From Pseudomonas sp. UBA2684 (lineage in GTDB: Bacteria; Pseudomonadota; Gammaproteobacteria; Pseudomonadales; Pseudomonadaceae): 64,000 bases of DNA. The position numbers were made by a program, and so were the translations under genes. The DNA is taken from NCBI GenBank assembly GCA_002354655.1, contig DELY01000040.1:1-64000 (forward strand). The letters run 5' to 3'. Under the pieces are notes generated by a model. That model saw nothing but the letters and a program-made list of their open reading frames with translations. It had not been told where the DNA came from and did no database searches. Shown one piece after another: positions 7,820-16,633 of this stretch; position 1 is the stretch's first letter, and every line of letters begins with the position of its first letter.

Positions 7820-9016
7820 TTAGCTGTGCGCGGGCGCCTGAACCTTCCAGGCCCAGTAGAACACCAGCAAACCGGCCACGGCGGTGGCGGCGCCGATGTA
7901 GCCGGTGGCGGTCCAGCCGAAGCCGGCGGTGATCGCCAGGCCGCCCAGCCACGGGCCGAGCGCGTTGGCGATGTTGAAGGCGGCGTGATTGGAGGCGGCG
8001 GCCAGGGTTTGCGCGTCGTGCGCGACATCCATCAAGTGGGTTTGCAGGGCGGGCGACAGCGACACCATGGTGCCGACCGCGAACACCGCCGGGAACATGC
8101 TCCAGGGCGATTGCGCCGCCAGCGGGAAAATCAGCAGCACCAGCGCACTCCACAGCAACAGCCAGGCCACCGCCTTGAAGCGCAGCCGGTCGAACAGCCA
8201 GCCGCCGAACATGTTGCCGAGAATGCCGCCCAGACCGAACGTCGCCAGGGCGAAGGGAATCCAGCCGGGTTGCAGCCGGGTCACTTCGAGCAGCGTCGGC
8301 GCCATATAGCTGAACACGCAAAACATGCCGGCGAAGCCGACCGAGCTGATGGCCAGCGCCAGCCACACGGGGGCGCGGTTGAAGGCGCGCAGCTCGCGCA
8401 TCGGGTAACTGCGCTGCTGCTGTTTATCGCCCGGCAGAAAGAGCGCGAGCATGGCCACGGTGAGCAGGGCGATCAGCCCGACCAGGCCGAAGGCATAGCG
8501 CCAACTCAGCGCCTGGCCGAGCCAGGTGGCGATCGGGTTGCCGATCAGAATGGCGACCGTCAGCCCCATCAACACCCGACTCACGGCCTTGGCGCGTTTG
8601 TGCGGTGGTGCCATCGACGCCGCCACCAGCATCGCCACGCCGAAGTAGGCGCCGTGCGGCAAGCCGGCGAAGAAGCGAAACAACATCAGTGCGTGGTAGT
8701 CGGGAGCCAGGGCGCTGGCGAAGTTGCCGAGGGCGAACGTCGCCATGAGCAGCAGCAACAGGTGGCGGCGCAGCAGGTGCGAACCGAGGATCGCCAGCAC
8801 CGGCGCGCCGACCACCACGCCGAGGGCGTAGGTGCTGATCACGTTGCCGACCTGTGGCTCGCTGATGCCGAGGTCCTCGGCGACATTGGGCATCAGCCCC
8901 ATGACCGCAAACTCGCCGGTGCCGATGGCGAAGCCGCCGAGGGCCAGGGCCAGTTCGATGAGAACGATCGCGCGGGGCGAAAGGCGGGCTGCTGTGGCCG
9001 TGGCGTGCGCGGGCAT
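7820..9016 (-). CDS. MFS transporter (DHA1-type efflux permease)
   Basis: The 398-residue protein has twelve hydrophobic segments. Family signs include GTGEFAVMGLMPNVAEDLG in helix 1, typical of AraJ/YdhP-like major facilitator efflux proteins, and the loop RVLMGLTVAILIGNPIATWL. The start is MPAHATATAARLS; an in-frame ATG 45 bases upstream gives a longer, less plausible leader. The substrate cannot be told. Its 3' end meets the AraC gene, so the two could share terminator sequence. Confidence 0.87.
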   Translation of the reverse strand: MPAHATATAARLSPRAIVLIELALALGGFAIGTGEFAVMGLMPNVAEDLGISEPQVGNVISTYALGVVVGAPVLAILGSHLLRRHLLLLLMATFALGNFASALAPDYHALMLFRFFAGLPHGAYFGVAMLVAASMAPPHKRAKAVSRVLMGLTVAILIGNPIATWLGQALSWRYAFGLVGLIALLTVAMLALFLPGDKQQQRSYPMRELRAFNRAPVWLALAISSVGFAGMFCVFSYMAPTLLEVTRLQPGWIPFALATFGLGGILGNMFGGWLFDRLRFKAVAWLLLWSALVLLIFPLAAQSPWSMFPAVFAVGTMVSLSPALQTHLMDVAHDAQTLAAASNHAAFNIANALGPWLGGLAITAGFGWTATGYIGAATAVAGLLVFYWAWKVQAPAHS

Positions 9017-9317
9017 GGTCCAGTCTCTGATGGCAAGCGAGTAAGGCGCGCCATTATTCACCGATTCGCCGCGCGAGGTAACCGTGGCAAGCGCTCAAGC
9101 CTGCGGTTTTCAGCGATTTCTTCGGGGTTATCCCAATGACGTGCTGCATGAGCCGTCAGGCTGTTGTGGCCGCACTCTTGACCACGAACTGTTCACGCCA
9201 CGCGCACGCCCCCGCACAGCCTAAAGCGCGTGCGGCCAAGGCCCTCCTACTTCGCCAGCGTATGGGCCTGCCGCTTTTTCGCGGTTAAAGCTGGTCGATG
9301 GGGCGCTGGCACGCGCG
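9017..9317. other. Intergenic region without a supported gene
   Basis: This holds the upstream region of the MFS gene and the downstream region of the LysE-type gene. It includes one copy (about 9133-9169) of a short dispersed repeat that recurs near 45798. I see no coding frame or clear terminator. Confidence 0.4.
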
Positions 9318-9929
9318 TCAACGGGTCATCGGCAGGGCGGCGCCCATCAGCGCGAACATGCCGCCGCAGCAGCGATTGAAGGTCTTGCCGCTGCGTACCA
9401 GCCACGGGCGAATGCGCTGAGCGGCGCGCGCCAGCAGGTATTCGACCAGCCCTTCGACCACCGCGAAGGTCAGTGCCATCACCGCGAACTGCAGCCAGAG
9501 GTCGCGCGTCGGGTCGAGGAACTGCGGCAGGAAGGCACCAAAGAACAGGATCACCTTGGGGTTCGACAGTGCCGACAGCAGGCCCTGACGGAACAGGCTC
9601 GATCCGGCCTTGGCGGTGGCCTGGGTTGGCGCATCGAGGTGCGGCGGCGGGGCGCGCCAGAGCTGGATACCCAGCCAGATCAGGTACAGGCCGCCGATCC
9701 ACTTAAGCAGGGTCAGGGCGTTCGCCGAGGCTTTCAGCAGGGCGCCGATGCCGAACATCGACAGGGCCATCAGCACCGCGAAGCCGATCACCCCGCCGGC
9801 CACGGTCCACAGGGTTTTGCGGTGGCCGTAGAGGGCGCCGTGGGTCAGCGCCAGCAAGCCGTTGGGGCCGGGCGTCAGCGACAGGCCGATGACGGCGGTG
9901 AGAAACAACAGCCAGGTGTGCAAGGCCAT
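9318..9929 (-). CDS. LysE/RhtB-family amino-acid exporter
   Basis: The 203-residue inner-membrane protein has about six hydrophobic segments. The conserved family opening SLTPGPNGLLALTHGALYGH lies at about residues 17-36, followed by a central NPKVILFFGAFLPQF motif (about 123-137), both hallmarks of the LysE/RhtB group that exports amino acids or homoserine lactone-like compounds. Its length is usual. It is transcribed alone on this strand, with about 160 bases to the lipase-like gene. Confidence 0.9.
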   Translation of the reverse strand: MALHTWLLFLTAVIGLSLTPGPNGLLALTHGALYGHRKTLWTVAGGVIGFAVLMALSMFGIGALLKASANALTLLKWIGGLYLIWLGIQLWRAPPPHLDAPTQATAKAGSSLFRQGLLSALSNPKVILFFGAFLPQFLDPTRDLWLQFAVMALTFAVVEGLVEYLLARAAQRIRPWLVRSGKTFNRCCGGMFALMGAALPMTR

Positions 9930-10089
9930 GGGCGGGTATCCGTAGCAGGTTGAGTTCCAGGGCCTTGAGGCAAGGCCTGGCGCTCATCTTTTTCATGCTT
10001 CGGCGTGGCGGTCAAGCGGCGGGTTGGCGGGAGACGCCGCGCGACTGTCGGTGGCCTTGCCGGCGCGGCCCTGCCGGGTGGGTAAGGCT

Positions 10090-11163
10090 TCAGCGGTTGG
10101 CCTGGGTGAAGCTGTCGTCGGACGGTTCTTTGCTGTAGGCGCCCTGGTTGTGGACCTGTTTCTTGCTGCCATTCATCAGGCTGGCGATGCGGCTGTCGGC
10201 GGTGCGGGCGGACGCCGCCTGGTTGCTGCTGCCAGTGATCAGCGGCGGGTTGAAACTGAAGGACCACAGGTAATGCCAGGCTGCGGCGTTGTGTTTTTCG
10301 GTCAGTTGCACGGCATTGAAGTACCAGGGCTTCAGTTCGCTGAAGGCGGTCATGTTCATCAAACCGCTGTTGCTGTCGCCGATGAAGCCGGTGCTGCTGG
10401 CGCCCGAGGAGCGGTAGGCCTCGAAGATCACGCCCTTGCCCTTGAGTTCGCTGACGTAGTTGCGGCTGACCTCGCCGACCCACTTGTTGCCCAGGTAGCT
10501 CTTGGCGTTGTTGGAGTAGAACGGGTCGAGCAGGGCCACGCGCTTGGGCAGCAACTTGCTGCTGACGGTGCCGGCCGTCACGGCGTCGCTGATCTTCTTG
10601 GTCAGGACGATGGCCATCTGGTTGCCCAGCGAATGGCCGAGCAGACGGATGTTGCTGCCGTTGTAGCCGGCCAGGTTGGCGGTGTAGCTCTGCAGCAGCA
10701 GGTCGCCCGCCGACTGTGCTGGACCACTGCTGTAGACACCGTTACTGTTGCGCCAGCGCATGGCGCGCGGGCCGCTGGCGGTCCAGATTTTGGCCTCGGC
10801 GTCCCTGACTTCGCCCTCGTCGGCGAACTGGTTCCAGTAGAGGATGCCGACGTTGTAACCGGCAGTCAGCCAGGCATGGGCCAGGTCGAGGTTCGGCCCG
10901 CCGGCATCCTGGCGGTTGAAGGTTTCGCGGTTCTTCGCCTGGCTCGAACCGTTCTGCCAGCCGTGGATATAGATGACGGTCGGTTTGCTCGCGCCGTAGT
11001 AGGCGTTGCTGTGGCCCGGCTGGGCTTTTTGCCAGCTGTCGCCGTAGCCGAACCAGTACAGGCCGTAGTCGAGGTTTTGGAAGTTGCTGTCGGGAAACAC
11101 GCCGGTGGCGGCTTCGGCGACAGAGGTCAGTGTCAGCAGGCATAGCAGAATAAGTTTGCGCAT
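10090..11163 (-). CDS. Secreted lipase-like alpha/beta hydrolase
   Basis: The 357-residue protein has a Sec signal peptide (MRKLILLCLLTLTSVAEAA). The mature part shows the alpha/beta-hydrolase fold: an oxyanion strand VIYIHGW (about 63-69) and a nucleophile elbow GHSLGN with Ser at about 178, followed by VALLDPF as the probable acid residue. Spacing resembles the pancreatic-lipase-like family found in bacteria. Substrate preference is not visible. It lies between LysE-type and glutamate-synthase-like genes on the same strand with no obvious functional link. Confidence 0.82.
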   Translation of the reverse strand: MRKLILLCLLTLTSVAEAATGVFPDSNFQNLDYGLYWFGYGDSWQKAQPGHSNAYYGASKPTVIYIHGWQNGSSQAKNRETFNRQDAGGPNLDLAHAWLTAGYNVGILYWNQFADEGEVRDAEAKIWTASGPRAMRWRNSNGVYSSGPAQSAGDLLLQSYTANLAGYNGSNIRLLGHSLGNQMAIVLTKKISDAVTAGTVSSKLLPKRVALLDPFYSNNAKSYLGNKWVGEVSRNYVSELKGKGVIFEAYRSSGASSTGFIGDSNSGLMNMTAFSELKPWYFNAVQLTEKHNAAAWHYLWSFSFNPPLITGSSNQAASARTADSRIASLMNGSKKQVHNQGAYSKEPSDDSFTQANR

Positions 11164-11255
11164 GGCGGCCCGATCTTGTTGTTGTGTGGGGTGGCCAGAG
11201 CATAACCAGCGGCCTGGCGCGCACCATCGCCCAGATGGGGGAGCGCCAGGGGGAA

Positions 11256-12866
11256 TCAGATCGCGGCGGCCTCGAAGCTGTCGGCCCGCGCCATAAGCCA
11301 CATGCGTCCGTAGAACTCGCCGTCGATCTTGCCGCTGAGCAATTCGCCGGGCTTGAGAAACACATGCTGTTGCGAGAACAAGCGGATCTCGGTGGCGGAC
11401 ATGCGTTGCACCAGGTGCTTGGCATCGATCTGCGCAGGGTGATCGAGGCCGGCGGCGGCCAGCATTTCGGCCAGCGCCTTGAGGGTGTTGCGGTGGAAGT
11501 TGTAGACCCGCTGGGCCTTGTCCTCGACCACCAGGGCGCGCTGGCGCAGCGGGTCCTGCGTCGCCACCCCGGTTGGGCATTTATTGGTGTGGCAACTCTG
11601 GCTCTGAATACAGCCGATGGCGAACATGAAACCGCGCGCCGAGTTGGCCCAGTCGGCGCCGATGGCCAGCACCCGGGCGATGTCGAAGGCGCTGACGATC
11701 TTGCCGCTGGCGCCGAGCTTGATCTGGTCGCGCAGGTTCAGCCCAACCAGGGTGTTGTGCACGAACAGCAGGCCTTCGCGCATCGGCACGCCGAGGTGGT
11801 CGGTGAACTCCAGGGGCGCGGCGCCGGTGCCGCCTTCCTTGCCGTCGACGACGATGAAGTCGGGCAGGATGCCGGTCTCCAGCATGGCCTTGGCGATGCC
11901 CATGAATTCCCACGGGTGACCCAGGCAGAACTTGAAACCGACCGGTTTGCCGCCGGACAGCTCGCGCAACTGGGCGATGAACTGCAACAGCTCGATGGGC
12001 GTGGCGAAGGCGCTGTGGCGCGACGGCGAGATGCAGTCTTCGCCCATCGGCACGCCGCGGGTCGCCGCGATTTCAGCGGTGACCTTGTGTTTCGGCAGAA
12101 TGCCGCCGTGGCCGGGTTTGGCGCCCTGGCTGAGTTTGATTTCGATCATCCGCACTTGCGGCATTTGCGCCTGGGCGGCGAAGCGTTGCGGGTCGAACTG
12201 GCCGCTGGCGGTACGGCAACCAAAGTAGCCGCTGCCCAGCTCCCAGGTCAGATCGCCGCCGTATTCACGGTGGTAACTGCTGATGCTGCCTTCGCCAGTG
12301 TCGTGGGCGAAGTTGCCGAGCTTGGCGCCTTTATTCAGCGCGCGAATGGCATTGGCGCTGAGCGAGCCGAAACTCATTGCCGAGATATTGAACAGCGAGG
12401 CGCAGTAGGGCTGGCTGCACTGCGCTCCGCCGATGATCACCCGGAAGCTGTTCGGGTCGCTCAGCGGCGCCGGGCGCATGGAGTGGCTGATGAACTCGAA
12501 ACCGTTCTGGTAGACATCCAGCAGGGTGCCAAAGGGTTTGTCCGCACCCTCGTTCTTTGCCCGCGCGTAGACCAGCGAACGCTGCGCGCGGGAGAACGGC
12601 AATTGCTCGCCATCGGCTTCCAGCAGGTACTGGCGAATCTCCGGGCGGATGCCTTCGACCAGGTAACGGATATTGCCCAGGATCGGGTAGTTGCGCCGCA
12701 CCGCCTGGCGTTTTTGCAGCAGATCACCGGTGCCGACCAGGCTTAATAGCGCACCGATCAGGGTGAAAGGCCACAGCCATGGGTGGTCGAGAAAGGCCAG
12801 GCTGACCAGGGTGAATAACACGCAGCAGGCGAAAAAGGCGTAACGGCTGAGCAGTGACAGGGTCAT
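11256..12866 (-). CDS. FMN-binding glutamate synthase-like protein, membrane-anchored
   Basis: The 536-residue protein matches the large-subunit synthase domain of glutamate synthase (GltB-like, stand-alone form). There are two hydrophobic segments at the N-terminus (about 6-45), then the TIM-barrel domain with KLSQGAKPGHGGILP, and the FMN region VVDGKEGGTGAAP. The iron-sulphur cysteines CIQSQSCHTNKCPTG are kept. No glutaminase domain is present, so it cannot be a full GOGAT; stand-alone homologues are widespread and mostly uncharacterised. The start is MTLSLLSRY, preceded by GGGAG. Confidence 0.88.
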   Translation of the reverse strand: MTLSLLSRYAFFACCVLFTLVSLAFLDHPWLWPFTLIGALLSLVGTGDLLQKRQAVRRNYPILGNIRYLVEGIRPEIRQYLLEADGEQLPFSRAQRSLVYARAKNEGADKPFGTLLDVYQNGFEFISHSMRPAPLSDPNSFRVIIGGAQCSQPYCASLFNISAMSFGSLSANAIRALNKGAKLGNFAHDTGEGSISSYHREYGGDLTWELGSGYFGCRTASGQFDPQRFAAQAQMPQVRMIEIKLSQGAKPGHGGILPKHKVTAEIAATRGVPMGEDCISPSRHSAFATPIELLQFIAQLRELSGGKPVGFKFCLGHPWEFMGIAKAMLETGILPDFIVVDGKEGGTGAAPLEFTDHLGVPMREGLLFVHNTLVGLNLRDQIKLGASGKIVSAFDIARVLAIGADWANSARGFMFAIGCIQSQSCHTNKCPTGVATQDPLRQRALVVEDKAQRVYNFHRNTLKALAEMLAAAGLDHPAQIDAKHLVQRMSATEIRLFSQQHVFLKPGELLSGKIDGEFYGRMWLMARADSFEAAAI

Positions 12867-13249
12867 GCGGGCTCCCGATGGCATCGTGGCGCAAAGCCTC
12901 AGGGTAGATCGCCGGGCGGCATTGCGTCGACCGTGGGTATACCTGCCTGGCCAATACGCCGGTTTCCAGACGCTGAAGCGGCCAGCCTGAGCCGGGCGCG
13001 CGTCGTGTGTCGAATGCCGTGGTGCTGGCATCGTCTGCGGTTTGAACGGTATTGCCGCTAAAATCGATAGGCTGGCGCTTATCTGAGGTGCAGGCGAAGC
13101 TGGGTTGGCTGTGGCACACTCTGCGGCTTGGAACGGGGCATGCTCCTGCCTGGCGCTTGCGCCCCGTCGGTCCCCAGAATATGTGCCTCTGGTTCGTGGC
13201 CAGAGGCTCCTGCATAACCGGCCGCTACGCGCGGCAAAGAACAAGAGGA

Positions 13250-14377
13250 ATGACCGTGCACAACGTCGTCATTAGTGGCACCGGCCTGTACACCCCGGCC
13301 AACAGTATTTCCAACGACGAGCTGGTGGAATCCTTCAACGCCTATGTGCAGCTGTTCAATGCCGACAACGCCGCGGCCATCGCCCGCGGTGAGGTCCTGG
13401 CGCTGACCGAGTCGAGCAGTGCCTTTATCGAGAAGGCCTCGGGCATCAAGAGCCGCTTCGTCATCGACAAAGCCGGCATCCTCGATCCCACGCGCATGAC
13501 TCCGCGCATCCCCGAGCGCTCCAACGAGGAGTGGGGCGTGCTCTGCGAGATGGCGGTGGGCGCCGCCAAGGACGCCCTCGAACGTGCCGGCAAGACCGCG
13601 GCGGATATCGATGGCGTGATCGTCGCCTGCTCCAACCTGCAACGCGCCTACCCGGCGGTGGCCATCGAAGTGCAAGCGGCACTCGGCATTCAGGGCTTTG
13701 GCTACGACATGAACGTGGCTTGCTCCTCGGCCACCTTCGGCATTCAGGCGGCGACCAACGCCGTGCAGCTCGGCCAGGCGCGGGCGATTCTGATGGTCAA
13801 CCCGGAAATCTGTACCGGGCACCTGAATTTCCGCGACCGTGACAGCCACTTCATCTTTGGCGATGCCTGTACCGCGGTGATCGTCGAGCGTGCCGACCTG
13901 GCCACCGCCAAGCAGCAGTTCGACATCGTCAGCACCAAGCTGCTGACCCAGTTCAGCAACAACATCCGCAACAACTTCGGCTTCCTCAACCGCGCTGCGG
14001 AAGAGGGCATCGGTGCACGCGACAAGCTGTTCGTCCAGGAAGGCCGCAAGGTGTTCAAGGATGTCTGCCCGATGGTCGCCGAACTGATCGGCGCGCACTT
14101 GCAGGAGAACCAGCTCAACGTCGGCGACGTTAAGCGCTTCTGGCTGCACCAGGCCAACCTCAACATGAACCTGCTGATCGCGCGCAAGCTGCTGGGTCGC
14201 GATGCCGAACCGCATGAAGCGCCGGTGATTCTCGACACCTACGCCAACACCAGTTCGGCCGGTTCGGTGATCGCCCTGCACAAGCACCAGGACGACCTGC
14301 CGAGCGGTGCCCTGGGTGTGCTCAGCTCTTTCGGTGCGGGTTATTCCATTGGCAGCGTGATTCTGCGTAAGCGTTGA
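13250..14377 (+). CDS. Beta-ketoacyl-ACP synthase III (FabH-like)
   Basis: The 375-residue thiolase-fold enzyme has the KAS III triad in place: Cys158 (NVACSSATF), His300 (WLHQANLN) and Asn333 (TYANTSSAG). It is longer than canonical FabH (about 320). It resembles P. aeruginosa PA3286, which I recall as directing beta-oxidation-derived acyl-CoA into fatty acid synthesis. The start is [12 protein letters not shown] after AAGAGGA. Its stop codon overlaps the ATG of the ECF sigma gene (TGATG), so the two are translationally coupled, which suggests shared regulation. Confidence 0.92.
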   Translation: MTVHNVVISGTGLYTPANSISNDELVESFNAYVQLFNADNAAAIARGEVLALTESSSAFIEKASGIKSRFVIDKAGILDPTRMTPRIPERSNEEWGVLCEMAVGAAKDALERAGKTAADIDGVIVACSNLQRAYPAVAIEVQAALGIQGFGYDMNVACSSATFGIQAATNAVQLGQARAILMVNPEICTGHLNFRDRDSHFIFGDACTAVIVERADLATAKQQFDIVSTKLLTQFSNNIRNNFGFLNRAAEEGIGARDKLFVQEGRKVFKDVCPMVAELIGAHLQENQLNVGDVKRFWLHQANLNMNLLIARKLLGRDAEPHEAPVILDTYANTSSAGSVIALHKHQDDLPSGALGVLSSFGAGYSIGSVILRKR

Positions 14378-14988
14378 TGGACTATCCCGTCGACAGCGCC
14401 TTGCTCACCCGCCTGCTGGCGGGTGAGCAGAAGGCCTTCCGCGAACTGGTCGCCACCTACCAAGGGGCGATGCGCGCAGTGGCGTTCGCGATTGTCGGCA
14501 GCCGCAACGCCGACGAGGTGGTGCAGGATGCCTGGCTGGCCGTGGTGCGTAACCTGGACGGCTTTCAGGGGCGTTCGAGTCTGAAGACCTGGCTGCTGAC
14601 CATCACCGCCAACACCGCCAAGACCCGCCTCAAGCACAACCGCCGCGAAGTGCTGCTGGACGACCTGCCATCGCCGCACGGCAGCCTTGGCGATGAGCGT
14701 TTTTCCACGGACGGCCACTGGCTGCTGGCGCCGCACGCGTGGCATCAGGACACGCCGGAAGCGCTGCTGACCGAAGCCGAGCTGCGCGAGTGTCTGGAGA
14801 AGACCCTGGCCAGTCTTTCGGAACTACAAGGCAGCGTGTTGCAGCTGCGCGAACGTCAAGGATTGGAATTGGAGGAAATCTGTAATCTTTTGGAAATCTC
14901 GCTCTCCAATGTGCGGGTGTTGTTACACCGCGCACGCCTGAAGGTGTTCGCCACCCTGGAACACTTCGAGGAGACCGGCCAATGCTGA
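14377..14988 (+). CDS. ECF-type RNA polymerase sigma factor
   Basis: The 203-residue protein has sigma region 2 (LLAGEQKAFRELVATY to NADEVVQDAWLAVVRNLDGF) and region 4 (LRERQGLELEEICNLLEISL, then NVRVLLHRARLKV). An acidic linker of about 45 residues joins them, longer than in most ECF factors. The start ATG overlaps the FabH-like stop by one base, and its own end overlaps the anti-sigma start by seven bases. This tight overlap with a zinc-finger anti-sigma is the usual ECF arrangement. It is the likely regulator of the RiPP operon downstream, which has an ECF-like promoter at 15395-15420. Confidence 0.93.
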   Translation: MDYPVDSALLTRLLAGEQKAFRELVATYQGAMRAVAFAIVGSRNADEVVQDAWLAVVRNLDGFQGRSSLKTWLLTITANTAKTRLKHNRREVLLDDLPSPHGSLGDERFSTDGHWLLAPHAWHQDTPEALLTEAELRECLEKTLASLSELQGSVLQLRERQGLELEEICNLLEISLSNVRVLLHRARLKVFATLEHFEETGQC

Positions 14989-15212
14989 GTTGTAAAGAGC
15001 TGGTGGCACATTCCAGCGATTTTTTAGATGGCCAGTTGAACCTGCGTCAGCGTTTGTCCGTGCGTGCGCATTTGGCCATGTGCCGGCATTGCCGACGGTT
15101 CATCAAGCAGCTGCGCCTGAGCCAGGCCGTCGTGCGCAAACTGCCGCAAGGGCAGAGCGCCGAACTCGATGCCCTGGCCGCCAAACTGGCGGAGATGCGG
15201 CGCTCACGCTAA
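14982..15212 (+). CDS. Short zinc-finger anti-sigma factor
   Basis: The 76-residue cytoplasmic protein carries the zinc-binding anti-sigma signature Hx3Cx2C (HLAMCRHC, residues 30-37) plus an N-terminal Cys. No membrane helix follows, so it lacks the transmembrane sensor of larger anti-sigmas and may respond directly to metal or redox state at the cysteines. The gene overlaps the ECF sigma gene by seven bases. From position and motif I infer that it holds the upstream sigma inactive until the inducing stress. Confidence 0.85.
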   Translation: MLSCKELVAHSSDFLDGQLNLRQRLSVRAHLAMCRHCRRFIKQLRLSQAVVRKLPQGQSAELDALAAKLAEMRRSR

Positions 15213-15394
15213 TTCCTTTGTAGCCGACCCGTGGTGGCGATGCCTTCGCCCTCCCATGGGCGCGGCGTTAGCCTCATCCATCTCGGGTTTGACGCTAGCC
15301 GAACGGGGCCGCGCTCGGTGCCTGCATGTGAGCTGGCCGCCAGGTTGTTGCAGCGATGCGTGCAGCATCTCGTCAATAAAAAATCACCCGCCGC

Positions 15395-15420
15395 TGTAAC
15401 GCTTGGCCCCCAAGCCCGTC
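15395..15420 (+). promoter_or_regulatory. Candidate ECF-sigma promoter of the RiPP operon
   Basis: TGTAAC (15395-15400), 16 bases, then CGTC (15417-15420) fits the general ECF pattern of an AAC-containing -35 and a CGTC -10. It lies about 55 bases before the precursor start codon and directly downstream of the sigma/anti-sigma pair. This is pattern recognition by eye. Confidence 0.45.
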
Positions 15421-15475
15421 CATTATGCCGAGGGAGCCAATCCGGCCCCATTCTGATCTGCATTGGAGATTTGCC

Positions 15476-15769
15476 ATGAAACATCTGAACGTTGTTGTTG
15501 CCACTCTGGGCGCTGCGCTGTTGAGCGCTACCGCGGTGACTGCTCAGGCCGCGCAGAACCCCTTTGCCGCTCAGGAACTGAGCAGCGGTTACAGCCTGGC
15601 GGCTGGCGAGAAGTCGGCTGAAGGTGCCTGCGGCGAAGGCAAGTGCGGTGGCGAAATGAAGAGCGAAGGCGAGGGCAAGTGCGGTGAAGGCAAGTGCGGC
15701 GGCGAGGCCAAAGCCGATGGCGAAGGTAAATGTGGCGAAGGCAAGTGCGGCGCTGAGAAGGCCGAGTAA
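15476..15769 (+). CDS. hvfA: HvfA/bufferin-type RiPP precursor peptide
   Basis: The 97-residue precursor has a Sec signal peptide ending near AQA (residue 26). The mature tail is made of Gly, Glu, Lys and Cys, with six cysteines at 52/57, 69/74 and 86/91. They sit in three CGEGKCG blocks repeating every 17 residues. EGKCG is the motif modified in the HvfA family, where an MNIO enzyme turns Cys residues into oxazolone-thioamide groups that bind copper. No other Cys occurs in the protein. The gene is followed without a gap by the MNIO gene. From family knowledge the product acts in the periplasm as a copper-binding or copper-buffering peptide. Confidence 0.9.
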   Translation: MKHLNVVVATLGAALLSATAVTAQAAQNPFAAQELSSGYSLAAGEKSAEGACGEGKCGGEMKSEGEGKCGEGKCGGEAKADGEGKCGEGKCGAEKAE

Positions 15770-16633
15770 ATGAGCGGCAGCGGACAGCCCATGTCTCCCG
15801 TGTTTGTCAGCGGCGCCGGCCTCGGTCTGCGCCGTGGCTTGCTCGCCGCGTTGCAGGACAGCGCCGCGCAGCAGCTGGACTTTCTCGAGGTGGCACCGGA
15901 GAACTGGATCGGCGTCGGCGGTCGGCTGGGCAGGCAACTGCGCGCGCTGACCGAGCGCCTGCCGTTTCTCTGCCATGGCTTGTCCCTCAATCTCGGCGGC
16001 TTCGCGCCGCTGGATATTGAGCTGCTCAAGGCGATTAAAGGGTTTCTCGACCAGCACGGCATTCGCGGGTACAGCGAGCATCTGTCGGCCTGTGCCGATC
16101 ACGCTCAGCTGTACGACCTGATGCCGTTGCCGTTCAGCGAAGAGTCGGTGGCGCGCATCGCCGAGCGTGTGCGCACCGTGCAGGACGTGTTGGAGCGGCC
16201 GCTGATCATCGAGAACGTGTCGGCCTATGCGCAGTTGCCCGGCGAACTGGACGAGGCGAGTTTCATCCGCGCCGTGCTGGAGCGGGCGAACTGCCAGTTA
16301 TTGCTCGATGTGAACAACGTGTTCGTCAACAGCATCAATTTTGCCTTCGATCCGTTCGCCTACATCGCGGCGATGCCCAGCGAACGGATCGCTTACCTGC
16401 ATGTCGCCGGTCACTACGACCAGGCGCAAGACCTGAAGATCGACACCCATGGCGCGCCGGTGATCGACCCGGTGTGGGCGCTGCTGGCGCACGCCTATGC
16501 CGTGCACGGTGTGCGGCCGACGCTGCTGGAGCGCGACTTCAACTTCCCGCCGATTGCCGAGCTGTACGCCGAAGTGGCGCAGATCCGTGAGTTGCAGGCG
16601 GCGGCCGAGCCCTGGCGGAGTGTCGGCACATGA
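15770..16633 (+). CDS. hvfB: MNIO (DUF692) RiPP-modifying enzyme
   Basis: The 287-residue TIM-barrel protein belongs to the multinuclear non-heme iron oxidase family (DUF692). Candidate metal ligands are all visible: His69 (CHGLSLN), Glu103/His104 (YSEHLS), Glu149 (IENVSAY), Asp180 (LLLDVNN), His211 and His215 (YLHVAGH), Asp225/His227 (KIDTHGAP) and Glu254 (LLERDFNFP). Such enzymes oxidise cysteines of the partner precursor. The start ATG follows the precursor stop directly (TAAATG); MSPVFVSGAG (Met8) is an alternative start. Its end overlaps the DUF2063 gene by four bases. Confidence 0.93.
   Translation: MSGSGQPMSPVFVSGAGLGLRRGLLAALQDSAAQQLDFLEVAPENWIGVGGRLGRQLRALTERLPFLCHGLSLNLGGFAPLDIELLKAIKGFLDQHGIRGYSEHLSACADHAQLYDLMPLPFSEESVARIAERVRTVQDVLERPLIIENVSAYAQLPGELDEASFIRAVLERANCQLLLDVNNVFVNSINFAFDPFAYIAAMPSERIAYLHVAGHYDQAQDLKIDTHGAPVIDPVWALLAHAYAVHGVRPTLLERDFNFPPIAELYAEVAQIRELQAAAEPWRSVGT

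Noticed and set aside
10024-11145. Long plus-strand frame opposite the lipase-like gene
   Set aside because: It is a GC-rich shadow of the real minus-strand gene, with Ala/Gly/Val runs and no motif.
11184-12746. Long plus-strand frame opposite the glutamate-synthase-like gene
   Set aside because: It is an antisense shadow; the minus strand has catalytic and iron-sulphur motifs.
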